The notes: generated by a model from the sequence alone, not told the origin. A stretch of DNA of 64,000 bases from Vibrio tarriae (GCF_002216685.1 NZ_CP022353.1:1674001-1738000), one strand, 5' to 3'; shown: positions 20,752 through 30,289, counted from the first letter of the stretch. Made by a program: numbers and translations.

Positions 20752-21636
20752 TTAGAGGAAGCCCATAAAACGTCCGGCTACCCCTAATGTCACCGTGATC
20801 GCGATAAGTTTCAGAGGGCTCCAGCCTCGTTTCACCAAGGCATACATGGCTAGGGTGTAAACCAGTGGTAGGAAAGCAGGCATCAATTTATCAATCACAT
20901 CGGCTTGCAGTTTCACTACCGCATCCCCCGCGGTAATTTCTGCCGTGGTGGAGAGGCGAACATACGTCGCGACCAAAGCACCAATCACCGTCATCCCCAC
21001 TACGGAAGCGGCATGGCCGACTTTCTTGGTGTTGGCTTTGATCATTGGAATTGCGGCAACCCCCATGCGGTAGGCGTAGTGCGCCAACCCAAAACGCAGA
21101 CCAAAGTGCACTACGTTAAACAGCACGAAGAAGAACACCGCCCCCATGATGGAGCCTTGCAGCGCAAGGTCCGCACCAATACCGCCACAAATCGGCAGCA
21201 GTGTGAGCCAGAACATGGCATCACCAATCCCGCCCATCGGTGCACCCACCGCAATTTTGGTACTTTGAATACTGTTGATGTTCTGCTTGGAACGCTCCAT
21301 CGCCAGAACAATGCCCATCACGAAGGTGACCAAGAATGGGTGGGTATTGAAGAAGCCCATATGCCCTTGCATGGCTTTGGAAAGATCCGCTTTGTTGGTG
21401 TGGATTTTTTTCAGCGCAGGCAATAACCCATAGAGCCAGCCAGAAGCCTGCATACGTTCAAAGTTGAATGAGGCTTGCAATAAAAGTGAGCGCCACGCCA
21501 TGGTGTTGATGTCGGCTTTGGTTAGCTCCGCGCCAATCGCTTTATTCTCATACTCATCGGCTGCTACACCGGGAGCCGGTCTGACATCTGGATTCACATT
21601 ACCCATATCCATTGATTTGATTGCATTAGATTCCAT
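20752..21636 (-). CDS. agaE: Mannose-family PTS enzyme IID for N-acetylgalactosamine
   Basis: About 294 residues from the ATG at 21636. A longer open frame to 21765 only adds residues that overlap agaW and has no family similarity, so I reject that start. IID signatures: SLLLQASFNFERMQASGWLY, the GHMGFFNTHPFL block and VGAPMGGIGDAMFW. C-terminal hydrophobic spans anchor it in the inner membrane, where it forms the sugar channel with AgaW. Its start overlaps the end of agaW by 11 bp. Confidence 0.93.
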   Translation of the reverse strand: MESNAIKSMDMGNVNPDVRPAPGVAADEYENKAIGAELTKADINTMAWRSLLLQASFNFERMQASGWLYGLLPALKKIHTNKADLSKAMQGHMGFFNTHPFLVTFVMGIVLAMERSKQNINSIQSTKIAVGAPMGGIGDAMFWLTLLPICGGIGADLALQGSIMGAVFFFVLFNVVHFGLRFGLAHYAYRMGVAAIPMIKANTKKVGHAASVVGMTVIGALVATYVRLSTTAEITAGDAVVKLQADVIDKLMPAFLPLVYTLAMYALVKRGWSPLKLIAITVTLGVAGRFMGFL

Positions 21637-22402
21637 CTTCAAGATCCTCAGTTTTCGCAGCCACTGCCGTCGGTTCGGATTTGCGCATAAAGTCGATAAT
21701 CGCCATCGCTGTCGCAGCAGAGGCAATCGCCAAAATCGGCAGTTGTAGCCATGCAGCGGCGACAAAGCCCAAAATGAAATACGGGATGTAAGCGTTTTTC
21801 ATCATGATCTTCATCAGTACCGCGAAACCAATCGCAGGCATGATGCCGCCCGCAACGCCTAAGCCATCAATCAGCTCTTTCGGCAAAGTGGAAACCATGG
21901 TTCCCGCATGTTCAGCGCCAAGGTAAATTGGTAAGAAAGCACAGAGGAAATAGAACGTGCCGAGCACCGCCAGCGCAAAATAGTTGACGCGTTCAATGCC
22001 ATCGGTATCTGCATTTTGAGCGTACTCATCGCACTTCGACATCACCGCAGACATGGCAGAGAACAGCAAGGTAATGCCCATTTGAACCGCAACCGCAAAT
22101 GGTACGGCAACCCCAACCGCCACATTGGGCTCAACCCCCGTGGTGATCGCGAATGTCGTGCCGACGATAGTGCCGATGATAACGTTAGGTGGCTGTGCAC
22201 CCGCCAACGGGGCTAAACCCATCCAGATCAGTTCTAAGGTACCGCCGACCAAAATACCGGTTTGCAGATCGCCTAAGATCAGACCCACGATTGGCCCGAG
22301 TACGACAGGCCGGTGGAAGTGTGTAAGGCCATTGAACAGGTCAAGACCAGCCAGAAAGGCCAGTATGCCCAACATCAACGCCTGAAAGAGTCCTATTTCC
22401 AT
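21626..22402 (-). CDS. agaW: Mannose-family PTS enzyme IIC for N-acetylgalactosamine
   Basis: About 258 residues from ATG 22402, which is preceded by AAGGA. The longer open frame to 22615 runs back into the IIB gene and is rejected. It begins MEIGLFQALMLGILAFLAGL as IIC proteins of this family do. VLGPIVGLILGDLQTGI and GGTLELIWMGL are the conserved substrate-channel motifs. It is an integral membrane protein and forms the sugar-transporting channel with AgaE. Confidence 0.93.
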   Translation of the reverse strand: MEIGLFQALMLGILAFLAGLDLFNGLTHFHRPVVLGPIVGLILGDLQTGILVGGTLELIWMGLAPLAGAQPPNVIIGTIVGTTFAITTGVEPNVAVGVAVPFAVAVQMGITLLFSAMSAVMSKCDEYAQNADTDGIERVNYFALAVLGTFYFLCAFLPIYLGAEHAGTMVSTLPKELIDGLGVAGGIMPAIGFAVLMKIMMKNAYIPYFILGFVAAAWLQLPILAIASAATAMAIIDFMRKSEPTAVAAKTEDLEDGI

Positions 22403-22418
22403 GATAGATGTCCTTTTA

Positions 22419-22892
22419 TCAGAGTAGAGTGAAGAGATCGGTTGCACTTTCTGTTGGAACGCCTTGAATCGTGCAGCGAACCCCGAGTGCTTTAAGTTGT
22501 TGAAAATCCGCCACGTCTTCGGCATCAACCGAAACCGTTTTAGAAATCTGCTTTTTGCCGTCGGCGTAATGCATGTTGCCAACGTTAATGGCTTGAATGG
22601 GTACGCCCCCTTCAACTAGACGGCGAAAATCGCGCGGAGTGCGGCACACCAAAAGGATGCGCTGACGGTCCGAGGCTTTGTGAATGGTGTCGATGGTCTT
22701 TTGCACCGTCCAAAAACGGATGGCGATCCCATCGGCCAGTACCATTTCCATCAGGTTTTGCTGAATCGTGTCTTCCGCCACTTCATCATTGGCGACCACC
22801 ACGATATTGGCATCGGCAAATCCCACCCACTGCACACCCACTTGGCCATGCACTAAACGTTCATCAATTCGACTGAGTACAATATTCGGCAT
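22419..22892 (-). CDS. agaV: Mannose-family PTS enzyme IIB for N-acetylgalactosamine
   Basis: About 157 residues. I take the ATG at 22892 because AAGGA lies at normal distance from it, while the ATG at 22898 is too close. The phosphorylated His is in RIDERLVHGQVGVQWV. Other IIB marks are VVANDEVAED and VCRTPRDFRRLVEGG. It phosphorylates the incoming sugar to GalNAc-6-phosphate. It lies 16 bp upstream of agaW and 10 bp downstream of agaS. Confidence 0.92.
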   Translation of the reverse strand: MPNIVLSRIDERLVHGQVGVQWVGFADANIVVVANDEVAEDTIQQNLMEMVLADGIAIRFWTVQKTIDTIHKASDRQRILLVCRTPRDFRRLVEGGVPIQAINVGNMHYADGKKQISKTVSVDAEDVADFQQLKALGVRCTIQGVPTESATDLFTLL

Positions 22893-22902
22893 GATCATTT
22901 CC

Positions 22903-24066
22903 TTATTGATTCAAAACAGGTTGCTGTGGGTAGGGATAAATCGTGACGCCTTGTACGACACGGTTAACTTCGCCGGTTGGGCATGGGTTATCAGGACCCA
23001 AGCCAAGCTGGAGCGATTTTTCAAACGCCAACATTTGGCAAAACAGGATGTAAGGGAAACAGAGCCAACGATCGCCAAGGCCTAAATGTCCGAGCTCAAA
23101 TACGTCGTCTTCGTTGAGTGGGGTTTCGGTCAAGGCGATATGGCGCAGCGCTTGGTTATCGCGGCGAATTTCGCGCAGTAAATCCAGATCATATTGACGG
23201 GTGTAGTCATCACTCGACAGCAGTTGAATAACCAGCGCCTTGTGATTGATGGCAAATTTAGGCCCGTGACGAAAACCGAGTGAGGAATCAAAAGCCGTCA
23301 TCACTTTGCCGGCGCTCAGTTCTAACGATTTGAGTGACGCCTCGCGTGCCAATCCAGCAAAGCCACCACTGCCAAGCACAATCAGGCGTTCATAAGGCAG
23401 TGCCGCCAACTGTTTAATCGCTTCAGGCCACTGCACGAGTTTGCTTTCGCACAATTCCGCCGTGGCTTGAATCGCGTTTTGAGCAGATTTCCCCAGCAGC
23501 GTCAGTGTCGCCATCAACATGCAGCTAAAGCTGGAAGTCATGGCAAAACTTTTGTCATTTGATCCTTCTGGCATCAGCACACATAAGGCACGCTTGGCTT
23601 GCTGAGCGTAACGCGATAACGCCCCTTCACCGTTGCAGGTTAAAAACAGGTGATAGCACTCTTTGACCCGTTGATCCGCCAAGGCCACCGCGGCCACACT
23701 CTCTGGGCTATTGCCGGAGCGTGCGTAGGAAATCAGCAAGGTCGGACGATCCGCATCCAGATACAGCTCAGGGTTAGAAACCAAATCCGTCGTCGGGATT
23801 GATTCCATTTGAAAATTCAATTCAGGTTGTAAAAACGGCACGGCCGCATCGCCGACAAAGGCAGAAGTGCCAGCACCGGTCAAAATAATGCGCAAATCAT
23901 CACGCTTTAATAACGGAGCCAGAAAAGCCTCAATGCTTGCCGCCTGTTGCTGCAAATTCTCGGCTAAAGCGCGCCACAATACGGGCTGATGAGAAATCTC
24001 TTTTGCCGTATGGGTCGCGTTATGCTCGGCAAGCCAAGCGGATGAATAACCTAAAAAAGTTGTCAT
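22903..24066 (-). CDS. agaS: Galactosamine-6-phosphate deaminase/isomerase (SIS domain)
   Basis: A 387-residue protein with two SIS (sugar isomerase) domains. The first is seen in RIILTGAGTSAFVGDA and LLISYARSGNSPESVA, the second in RLIVLGSGGFAGLAREASLK and KVMTAFDSSLGFRHGPKFAI. AgaS converts galactosamine-6-phosphate to tagatose-6-phosphate plus ammonia. It starts where agaZ ends (1-base overlap at 24066). Confidence 0.91.
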   Translation of the reverse strand: MTTFLGYSSAWLAEHNATHTAKEISHQPVLWRALAENLQQQAASIEAFLAPLLKRDDLRIILTGAGTSAFVGDAAVPFLQPELNFQMESIPTTDLVSNPELYLDADRPTLLISYARSGNSPESVAAVALADQRVKECYHLFLTCNGEGALSRYAQQAKRALCVLMPEGSNDKSFAMTSSFSCMLMATLTLLGKSAQNAIQATAELCESKLVQWPEAIKQLAALPYERLIVLGSGGFAGLAREASLKSLELSAGKVMTAFDSSLGFRHGPKFAINHKALVIQLLSSDDYTRQYDLDLLREIRRDNQALRHIALTETPLNEDDVFELGHLGLGDRWLCFPYILFCQMLAFEKSLQLGLGPDNPCPTGEVNRVVQGVTIYPYPQQPVLNQ

Positions 24067-25373
24067 TAAATCGTCTCCTTACAAACAGCTGCATTGCGGT
24101 AACAGGCATCGGAATAGAGCTGAGTGACTTCCATAATTTTGTGAACGATGATCTCAGCGGGATGATTAGCGATGTGCTGCTGCGCAATCGCCCGAGCCTG
24201 ATTCGGCAGGTATTGGCTTAACAAAGTGGTCGGTAATGGTTTTTCAATCAGATGCTCAAACAGTGCATGCTGCGCCGTTTGCACTTCGGGGTGCGTCCAG
24301 TAGTAACGAATACGGTCACTCAGGCTGTAGTTACAATCCAGAAATTGCTGGTGTCCTTTGCTTTGATAGTGGGAGCGCCAATAATTCGGCTGCTCATGCA
24401 TCACTTGCTCAATGGTGTCACGCAGATGGGAGGCTTGATGTACGCCTATCCACTCTTTTTCAGCGGCATCTAAGGCAAACAACGCTTCACGTACCACGAA
24501 AGTCAGCGCGGGACCGACTTTCAAAATCGCGAAGTGATCGCGAATAAGCTCATGGTATGCCTGCGGGTTTTGGTAATCGGTCGAGTGCGCTTCAAACACC
24601 AGATGCGGCTGGCTTTCAATCATCTTGCTCAGCACTTGGGCTTGAGCACTTTGGTAGTGATGTACTTGGTGATGATCAAACTCCACACCCGGCTGTACCA
24701 CTAAACCAATCACCCGAGGCCACACATAACCTAACCCCGAATAACTAAAGGCTTGGTGATGCGCACCTAAGGTTGCCAGCGCTTGCTCTGGCTGAGTGAC
24801 TTGCAGCTCATGGTCTTGCAAAGATTCCAAAGCCCCACCCGGCGTCGGCACTTCGGTACCAATCACATACACAGGTGCTTCACCGCCACGGTTTTTCCAT
24901 GCTTGTTCAGCCACCATGCACAACTGCGCGGCACGCTCAGCCATCATCGCTTCGCTCAACGGCAACTCATCGCCTTCACAAGCCATAGAGCAGTCGAGGT
25001 GAATTTTGCTAAACCCAGCACTCACGTAGTCATGAATCAGTTGTGCAGAATATTCCATTGCCTGTCTCGCTGGCAGATGCTGCCAGCAGTTGGGGCCAAG
25101 ATGGTCACCGCCCAAAATCATCCGTTCTCGCGGAAAATCCAAACGCGCTGCTAAGGTGAAGACATAATCCGCAAACGCTTGGGGCGTCATCCCTGTGTAA
25201 CCGCCAAACTGATTCACTTGGTTGGAGGTTGCTTCAATCAACACCAACTGACCATCGCGAGCCGCTTGTTTGATCGCCGCTTCCAACACCAGTGGATGCG
25301 CCGAACATACCGAGTAGATGCCCTTAGCTTGGCCTTGTTTATGTTGCTGAATTAAAGAGAGTAGCGTTTTCAT
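24066..25373 (-). CDS. agaZ: Tagatose-bisphosphate aldolase non-catalytic subunit (KbaZ/AgaZ/GatZ)
   Basis: A 435-residue protein of the GatZ/KbaZ family, which stabilises the class II aldolase AgaY. Typical stretches are QVNQFGGYTGMTPQAFADYV, MILGGDHLGPNCWQ, KIHLDCSMACEGDE and YVIGTEVPTPGGA. It is the first enzyme gene of the operon, 8 bp after the regulator gene. No tagatose-6-phosphate kinase gene (the step before the aldolase) is present in this cluster, so that activity must come from elsewhere. Confidence 0.92.
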   Translation of the reverse strand: MKTLLSLIQQHKQGQAKGIYSVCSAHPLVLEAAIKQAARDGQLVLIEATSNQVNQFGGYTGMTPQAFADYVFTLAARLDFPRERMILGGDHLGPNCWQHLPARQAMEYSAQLIHDYVSAGFSKIHLDCSMACEGDELPLSEAMMAERAAQLCMVAEQAWKNRGGEAPVYVIGTEVPTPGGALESLQDHELQVTQPEQALATLGAHHQAFSYSGLGYVWPRVIGLVVQPGVEFDHHQVHHYQSAQAQVLSKMIESQPHLVFEAHSTDYQNPQAYHELIRDHFAILKVGPALTFVVREALFALDAAEKEWIGVHQASHLRDTIEQVMHEQPNYWRSHYQSKGHQQFLDCNYSLSDRIRYYWTHPEVQTAQHALFEHLIEKPLPTTLLSQYLPNQARAIAQQHIANHPAEIIVHKIMEVTQLYSDACYRNAAVCKETI

Positions 25374-25381
25374 GAGCGGTC

Positions 25382-26173
25382 CTAGTTCAACTTACGGTGT
25401 GGGGAAGTTTGGTCAGCGAGGATGACGTGCACCCCCATATCAAGCAGTGCCTGATGAGTCGCTGGCGGAATATGGCTGTCGGTCACCAGCACATCGATCT
25501 GGCTTGCCGCACGGATCATGCAAAAGCTTTTGCGACCAAACTTACTGGAATCGGTCACGGCAATTACCTGTCGCGCCACATCGCACATCGCTCGATTTAC
25601 TTGGGCTTCGTGGTTATCTGGTGTGGTGATGCCCGCTTGCAGGTCAAACCCATCCACGCCTAAAAACAACTTATCAAACAGGTAGGAGCGAATTTGCTGC
25701 TCACCGTGATGCCCCGTCAGCGAGCAAGAAGCACGGCGTAAACTGCCGCCAATCACATGCAGTTCCACATTGTCGTTGTGGCTAAGTTGGTATGCGGTGT
25801 TGAGCGCGTTAGTCATCACCACCAATTTTTTCTGGGTCAGATGCTGCGGCATCAAAGCAATGGTGGAACCCGAGTCGAGAATAATCGCTTCACCATCACC
25901 AATCAGTTGCGCTGCCGCGAAAGCAATCATCTGTTTGATGTCGCGATTTAACTGATCTTTTCGGTATAGCGGCTGGTCAAACGCGAAATTAGGGTTCAGG
26001 TTCGCGCCTCCGTAACAACGAAAAACGCAGCCTTCTTTTTCCAAAAGATTAAGGTCATGACGGATGGTGACCGCAGAAACATTGAAGGTCAGAGCGAATT
26101 CATCCACTTTCCCCGTACCGTGTTGCACGATATGGGACATAATTCGTTGTCGACGTTCTGCGCTGGTCATCAT
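25382..26173 (-). CDS. agaR: DeoR-family transcriptional regulator of the aga operon
   Basis: A 263-residue repressor. The N-terminal winged helix (RRQRIMSHIVQHGTGKVDEF, then NVSAVTIRHDLNLLEKEG) is the DeoR signature. The C-terminal sugar-phosphate sensing domain has AIILDSGSTIALM, VMTNALNTAYQL and KLFLGVDGFD. Position directly upstream of agaZ and cotranscription with it make it the expected repressor. It probably responds to GalNAc-6-P or GalN-6-P, as AgaR does in E. coli. It is about half identical by eye to the second DeoR protein at 26547. Confidence 0.9.
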   Translation of the reverse strand: MMTSAERRQRIMSHIVQHGTGKVDEFALTFNVSAVTIRHDLNLLEKEGCVFRCYGGANLNPNFAFDQPLYRKDQLNRDIKQMIAFAAAQLIGDGEAIILDSGSTIALMPQHLTQKKLVVMTNALNTAYQLSHNDNVELHVIGGSLRRASCSLTGHHGEQQIRSYLFDKLFLGVDGFDLQAGITTPDNHEAQVNRAMCDVARQVIAVTDSSKFGRKSFCMIRAASQIDVLVTDSHIPPATHQALLDMGVHVILADQTSPHRKLN

Positions 26174-26546
26174 TTCTCTCCCCTTTCGCTACCTTTCGGT
26201 TAGCCTGCTAAAGCTTTCGCTTCCTTGTGTTTTTATTTAATCAGGGGCAGATTGAGAAAAATGAAAGCCAGATCACAGCCAAAAACCTTTCGATTTGGGT
26301 GTAAAAACCCTTTCACTTTGCAGAAAGTGAAAGAAATAGCTTTCAATAATTGAATGAGAAAAACGGCTTAATCGGTGGAAATTAAAGGAAAGCAGGGAAA
26401 CGAAAGTGAAAGGCAAAGCGCTGATCAAAAAAGCAGCGAAATTTCAGATGGTGACCTGCGCGAGATCACACTTTAGGAAAGAGGGCTAAAAAACATCCTC
26501 GCTAACCGAGGCAAAATGCAGAGATGATGTCGTCATCAGAACGCCT
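26174..26546. promoter_or_regulatory. aga promoter region with CTTTC-type AgaR operators
   Basis: These 373 bp hold no gene and are packed with CTTTC / GAAAG motifs. The best is an inverted repeat at 26310-26333 (CTTTCACTTT, four bases, AAAGTGAAAG). Further copies lie near 26180-26225 (CCTTTCGCTACCTTTCGG and CTTTCGCTTCC), 26287 and 26400-26413 (ACGAAAGTGAAAGG). The E. coli AgaR consensus contains CTTTCRTTTC, so these are likely operators for one or both DeoR proteins. The region lies upstream of agaR on the minus strand. Confidence 0.7.
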
Positions 26547-27317
26547 TTAACATGCATCAACAATGCGAACATCCACTCCCATCGCGGTCAACTCACGTCG
26601 ATAATCTTCAGGCATCCCACTATCGGTGATCAACATGTCGAGCTGCTCTGGGCGTGCAATCAAACAGAAACTTTGCCGATTAAATTTTGAAGAATCGCTC
26701 ACCGCAATCACCATTTGTGCCGCTTCCACCATTCTACGGTTAATACTCGCCTCACCCGCATGGGGTGTCGTCACGCCCGCCAGCTTATCGAAACCATCAA
26801 CACCCAGAAACAGTTTATTAAAACGAAACTGCCCGAGCAGCGCCTTACCTGATTCACCGTGTAGCGAATACGAGTTTTTGCGCATTAGCCCCCCAGTCAC
26901 AATCACCTCAATGTTGTCGTGATTCGCCAAGTGATAGGCAATGTTGATGGCGTTGGTCATGACTTTGAGCTGTTTTTTATCGGTGAGATGAAAAGCGATT
27001 TGCTCGGTAGTTGAGCCAGAATCAAGGATCAGCGTGTCACCATCTTCAACCAAAGAAGCCGCATACGCCCCCAACTGGCTTTTGATATCCTGATTGAGCT
27101 GCTTTTTATCTTGCAGCGGTTGGTCAAACGCAAATTGTGCATTGATCAGCGCACCACCGTAGCAGCGGGTGACACAGCCTTTTTTCTCAAGAATATTCAA
27201 ATCATGGCGAATCGTAACTTCCGACACCTGAAATTGCTCAGCAAAATAATTCACCGAACCACTTTGGTGGTGCTGAATGTATTTCAGAATCGCATCTCTA
27301 CGCTGGGTCGAGGTCAT
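26547..27317 (-). CDS. Second DeoR-family regulator, AgaR paralogue
   Basis: A 256-residue DeoR-type repressor collinear with the AgaR protein at 25382: QRRDAILKYIQHHQ, VSEVTIRHDLNILEKKGCVT, TLILDSGSTTEQIAFHL, KLFLGVDGFDKLAGVTTPH. The two are clearly duplicates, and both keep the DNA-binding and effector domains. Separated from agaR by 373 bp of operator-like sequence, it may bind the same sites with a different inducer (for example galactosamine versus N-acetylgalactosamine). That division of labour is speculation. Confidence 0.88.
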   Translation of the reverse strand: MTSTQRRDAILKYIQHHQSGSVNYFAEQFQVSEVTIRHDLNILEKKGCVTRCYGGALINAQFAFDQPLQDKKQLNQDIKSQLGAYAASLVEDGDTLILDSGSTTEQIAFHLTDKKQLKVMTNAINIAYHLANHDNIEVIVTGGLMRKNSYSLHGESGKALLGQFRFNKLFLGVDGFDKLAGVTTPHAGEASINRRMVEAAQMVIAVSDSSKFNRQSFCLIARPEQLDMLITDSGMPEDYRRELTAMGVDVRIVDAC

Positions 27318-27424
27318 AGTATTGATTTTAGATAAGATTGAGGTGCAATAAGTTTACCAGTTGAATAAGAGTGGCACTACGCTCTGCGCCTCATTCAGCG
27401 AGGTTGTGCCACACTTTCCCAACG

Positions 27425-28636
27425 TTATTCCTGAGTGCGATTCGGCAACCAAAATGAGATCAGCGTCGTCAGCACTAAAAATCCGAAAGAGACCCACAAA
27501 CAAGCTGCCAGCCCCCAAAGCTGGAAGACCCAGCCGGATAATATCGTGCCGATTAAGCGCCCCATCGCATTCGCCATGTAGTAAAAGCCGACATCGAGCG
27601 ACACGCCATCATCTTTGGCGTAGCTGACAATCAGGTATGAATGCAGTGAAGAGTTCACCGCAAATACCGCACCAAACAGCATGAGTCCTCCGATGATCAC
27701 CACTTCTGGGTGCCACTGTAGCTGCACACCATAAGCAATCAGCCCCGTGACCAAGGACAGTGCTAATGCCCAGCCAATAGCGGCTCGCCCTGCTGGTGGA
27801 TGCTCCGATTTGCTGCCTGTGATTTTGGGCGCGAATCCTTGAATGACGCCGTAGCCAATCACCCAAAGCGCCAGAAAGCCCCCCACAGCACTGTGATCCC
27901 AACCAAACACGCTGCCTAAATAGATAGGCAGTGCGATGACAAACCACACATCGCGCGCGCCAAACAGAAATAGCCGTGCCGCCGACAGGATGTTCACACT
28001 CGCCGATTTAGAGAAAATATCGGAAAACTTCGGCTTGTTCTTGGCCTTGCCGAGATCGGATTTCAAACTCATTACGCTGCCAATGAAAACCAATGCCAAC
28101 ACAGCCGCCATGGTAGCGACCGCATACTGGAAACCGATCAAGGACAACAACGCGCCGCCCAAGAAAAATCCAGCGCCTTTTAAGGCATTCTTTGACCCCG
28201 TCAGGATCGCAATCCACTTAAACAACGCGCCTTGTGCATTTTCTGGCACTAAGGTTTTGATAGCGCTTTTGGCACTCATCTTATTGAGATCTTTCGCGAT
28301 GCCCGACAGGGCTTGCGCGGCCATTACCCAAGGAATGGTCAACCAGCTTGCCGGCACTGCCAACATCAAAAGCGCGATGATTTGCAAACCAAGCCCGATG
28401 TTCATGGTGCGATTCAGCCCAAGCCGAGCCCCAAGCCACCCGCCAATTAAGTTGGTCACCACACCAAAAAATTCATAGAACAGAAACAGCGAGGCAATCG
28501 CTAAGCTGGAATAGCCCAAATCATAGAAATAGAGCACCACCAACATACGCAGCGCCCCATCAGTCAGGGTAAAGTTCCAGTAGTTGAACGTCACAAGCAT
28601 GTACTGACGAACATGGGCATTCAGTTGGGACAGCAT
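27425..28636 (-). CDS. arsJ: Organoarsenical efflux MFS transporter ArsJ
   Basis: About 403 residues from ATG 28636 (a GTG two codons upstream is also possible), with about 12 membrane spans of the MFS type. ArsJ exports 1-arseno-3-phosphoglycerate, the unstable product made when GAPDH uses arsenate instead of phosphate. Key context is the gapdh gene at 29192 and the ArsR regulator at 30290 in the same direction. Family marks: NYWNFTLTDGALRMLVVLYF at the N-terminus and LIGGWLGARLGLN. It is the last gene of the operon, and a hairpin precedes it. Confidence 0.9.
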   Translation of the reverse strand: MLSQLNAHVRQYMLVTFNYWNFTLTDGALRMLVVLYFYDLGYSSLAIASLFLFYEFFGVVTNLIGGWLGARLGLNRTMNIGLGLQIIALLMLAVPASWLTIPWVMAAQALSGIAKDLNKMSAKSAIKTLVPENAQGALFKWIAILTGSKNALKGAGFFLGGALLSLIGFQYAVATMAAVLALVFIGSVMSLKSDLGKAKNKPKFSDIFSKSASVNILSAARLFLFGARDVWFVIALPIYLGSVFGWDHSAVGGFLALWVIGYGVIQGFAPKITGSKSEHPPAGRAAIGWALALSLVTGLIAYGVQLQWHPEVVIIGGLMLFGAVFAVNSSLHSYLIVSYAKDDGVSLDVGFYYMANAMGRLIGTILSGWVFQLWGLAACLWVSFGFLVLTTLISFWLPNRTQE

Positions 28637-28648
28637 AAACACTCTCTT

Positions 28649-28671
28649 AAAAAGAGCCGCTTATGCGGCCC
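28649..28671 (-). terminator. Terminator-like hairpin between the phosphatase gene and arsJ
   Basis: The stem GGGCCGC / GCGGCTC (one G-U pair, loop ATAA) is followed on the minus strand by five T. It lies inside the operon, between the phosphatase stop (28681) and the arsJ start (28636), so it would act as an attenuator that lowers arsJ expression. That effect is inferred from structure. Confidence 0.7.
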
Positions 28672-28680
28672 TTGATCGGG

Positions 28681-29178
28681 TTATGGTTTGACGATTTGAT
28701 GCACGTACTGCACTTGCACTTCTTTGGTAAATGCACCCGGCCTTAATGCTTGCACCTGAGTAATGATGCTTTCCAGCGGCCAGCCTTTTTCTAGCAGCAG
28801 ATGCGCGGCCAGTAGGCCAGTACGACCCGAACCGCCCATGCAATGCAAAGCGACTTTTTCACCGCGGCTGAGTGCCTGATGCAAAGCCGGTGAGCACTGT
28901 TGCCAATCTTGCGCAAAAGCAGCATCCGGCGCGCAATCATCTTCGATCGGCGCATGAAACCACTGTAATCCGGCTTTTTCGACTTCCGCTGGTAGCTCAC
29001 CCACGCCATGCTGCTCCATTTCCTCATGGCTTAGCGCCGTGACTACTGCCGACACCCCTTGCGCTTTGAGTTGGGCAATGCTTTCCGACAGAGGTGTGCC
29101 TTTGGTTCCCGGACAAGGTGTGAGCACTAAGCTCGCCTGATTGTCGGCTACCGGTAATTCCCAAGTTGGATGCGTCAT
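28681..29178 (-). CDS. Dual-specificity/CDKN3-type phosphatase of the arsenate operon
   Basis: A 165-residue protein with a cysteine-phosphatase active site: HCMGGSGRTGLLA is the HCX5R loop, and the general acid region lies near APIEDDCAPDA. It belongs to the CDKN3/DSP-like group often encoded in bacterial arsenate clusters. The related cysteine arsenate reductases use the same fold, but this protein lacks the paired reductase cysteines near the loop. It sits 13 bp after the gapdh gene and has presumably an accessory role in arsenate resistance. A V. cholerae arsenate operon of this content has been described under the name var (from memory). Confidence 0.82.
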   Translation of the reverse strand: MTHPTWELPVADNQASLVLTPCPGTKGTPLSESIAQLKAQGVSAVVTALSHEEMEQHGVGELPAEVEKAGLQWFHAPIEDDCAPDAAFAQDWQQCSPALHQALSRGEKVALHCMGGSGRTGLLAAHLLLEKGWPLESIITQVQALRPGAFTKEVQVQYVHQIVKP

Positions 29179-29191
29179 TTTTTACTACTCC

Positions 29192-30193
29192 TTATGCCAA
29201 ACCGACTTTACGAACTAATTCCGCGGTGCGCGTGGCGTAACCCATTTCGTTGTCATACCAAGCGTAGATTTTCACCATTCGCTTACCAACCACCATGGTG
29301 GAGAGCGCATCAACAATCGTTGAACGTTGATCGCCTTGGTAATCAATCGACACCAGTGGACGCTCTTCAAAACCCAGAATGCCTTTAAGCTCGTTTTCTG
29401 AAGCCTGTTTTAAAAGCTGATTGATCTCTTCCACCGTCGTATCACGCTGCACATCAAAAATGATGTCGGTTAACGAGGCATTCGCCAGCGGTACACGCAC
29501 GGCGTGTCCATCAATCTTGCCTTTCAGATCCGGGAAAATTTCGATAATCGCTTTGGCAGAGCCGGTGGTCGTCGGGATAAGGCTCATACCGCAAGCACGC
29601 GCACGGCGTAAATCTTTATGCGGTGCATCCAAAATGGTTTGCGTATTGGTTAGGTTATGGATGGTGGTAAAAGAGGCTTGCGCGATACCCAATTTTTCGT
29701 GGATCACTTTCACCACTGGAGCAATACAGTTAGTGGTACAAGAAGCGGCAGTGACAATACGATGTTGTTCAGGGTTGAAGATGTGATCGTTCACCCCCAC
29801 CACGATATTGGCAATCCCCTCTTCTTTGACAGGCGCTGAAACGACGACACGTTTTACTCCTTGTGCCAAATACTGGTTCAAGAATTCGCCTTTACGGTGC
29901 TTACCCGTAGCCTCAATCACCACATCGCAGCCCGACCAATCCACTGCATCAATCGCTTTTTCTTGTGTTGCGCGAATGCGTTTGCCGTTGATCAGGATAG
30001 CATCCGCTTCAATGCTCACAGCATGGTGCCAACGACCTTGTACCGAATCGAACTCCAAAAGGTGCGCTAATGTTGCAGCATCACCCGCCACATCGTTGAT
30101 CTGTACAAATTCAATCTCAGGCCAATCAAACGAAGCTCTTAAAGCCAAACGTCCAATACGACCAAATCCATTAATTCCGACTTTAATTGCCAT
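29192..30193 (-). CDS. ArsJ-associated glyceraldehyde-3-phosphate dehydrogenase
   Basis: A 333-residue phosphorylating GAPDH. It has the NAD-binding [15 protein letters not shown], the catalytic Cys in [13 protein letters not shown] and the C-terminal [11 protein letters not shown]. Glycolytic GAPDH is encoded elsewhere in Vibrio. This copy, in an operon with arsR and arsJ, uses arsenate to make 1-arseno-3-phosphoglycerate for export. It is therefore a resistance enzyme, not the main glycolytic one; this reading rests on gene context. Confidence 0.92.
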   Translation of the reverse strand: MAIKVGINGFGRIGRLALRASFDWPEIEFVQINDVAGDAATLAHLLEFDSVQGRWHHAVSIEADAILINGKRIRATQEKAIDAVDWSGCDVVIEATGKHRKGEFLNQYLAQGVKRVVVSAPVKEEGIANIVVGVNDHIFNPEQHRIVTAASCTTNCIAPVVKVIHEKLGIAQASFTTIHNLTNTQTILDAPHKDLRRARACGMSLIPTTTGSAKAIIEIFPDLKGKIDGHAVRVPLANASLTDIIFDVQRDTTVEEINQLLKQASENELKGILGFEERPLVSIDYQGDQRSTIVDALSTMVVGKRMVKIYAWYDNEMGYATRTAELVRKVGLA

Positions 30194-30289
30194 ATTCCTT
30201 TTCCTTTAAACTTGTTTTTATCCCTTCCCAACTAAGCAGCCATTTTGGCTACAACGCTAAGCCGTTGAGGGATAACTCAACTTGGTTCT

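Noticed and set aside
24236..24748. Overlapping plus-strand frames within agaZ
   Set aside because: agaZ has clear family motifs along its whole length on the minus strand; the plus frames have none.
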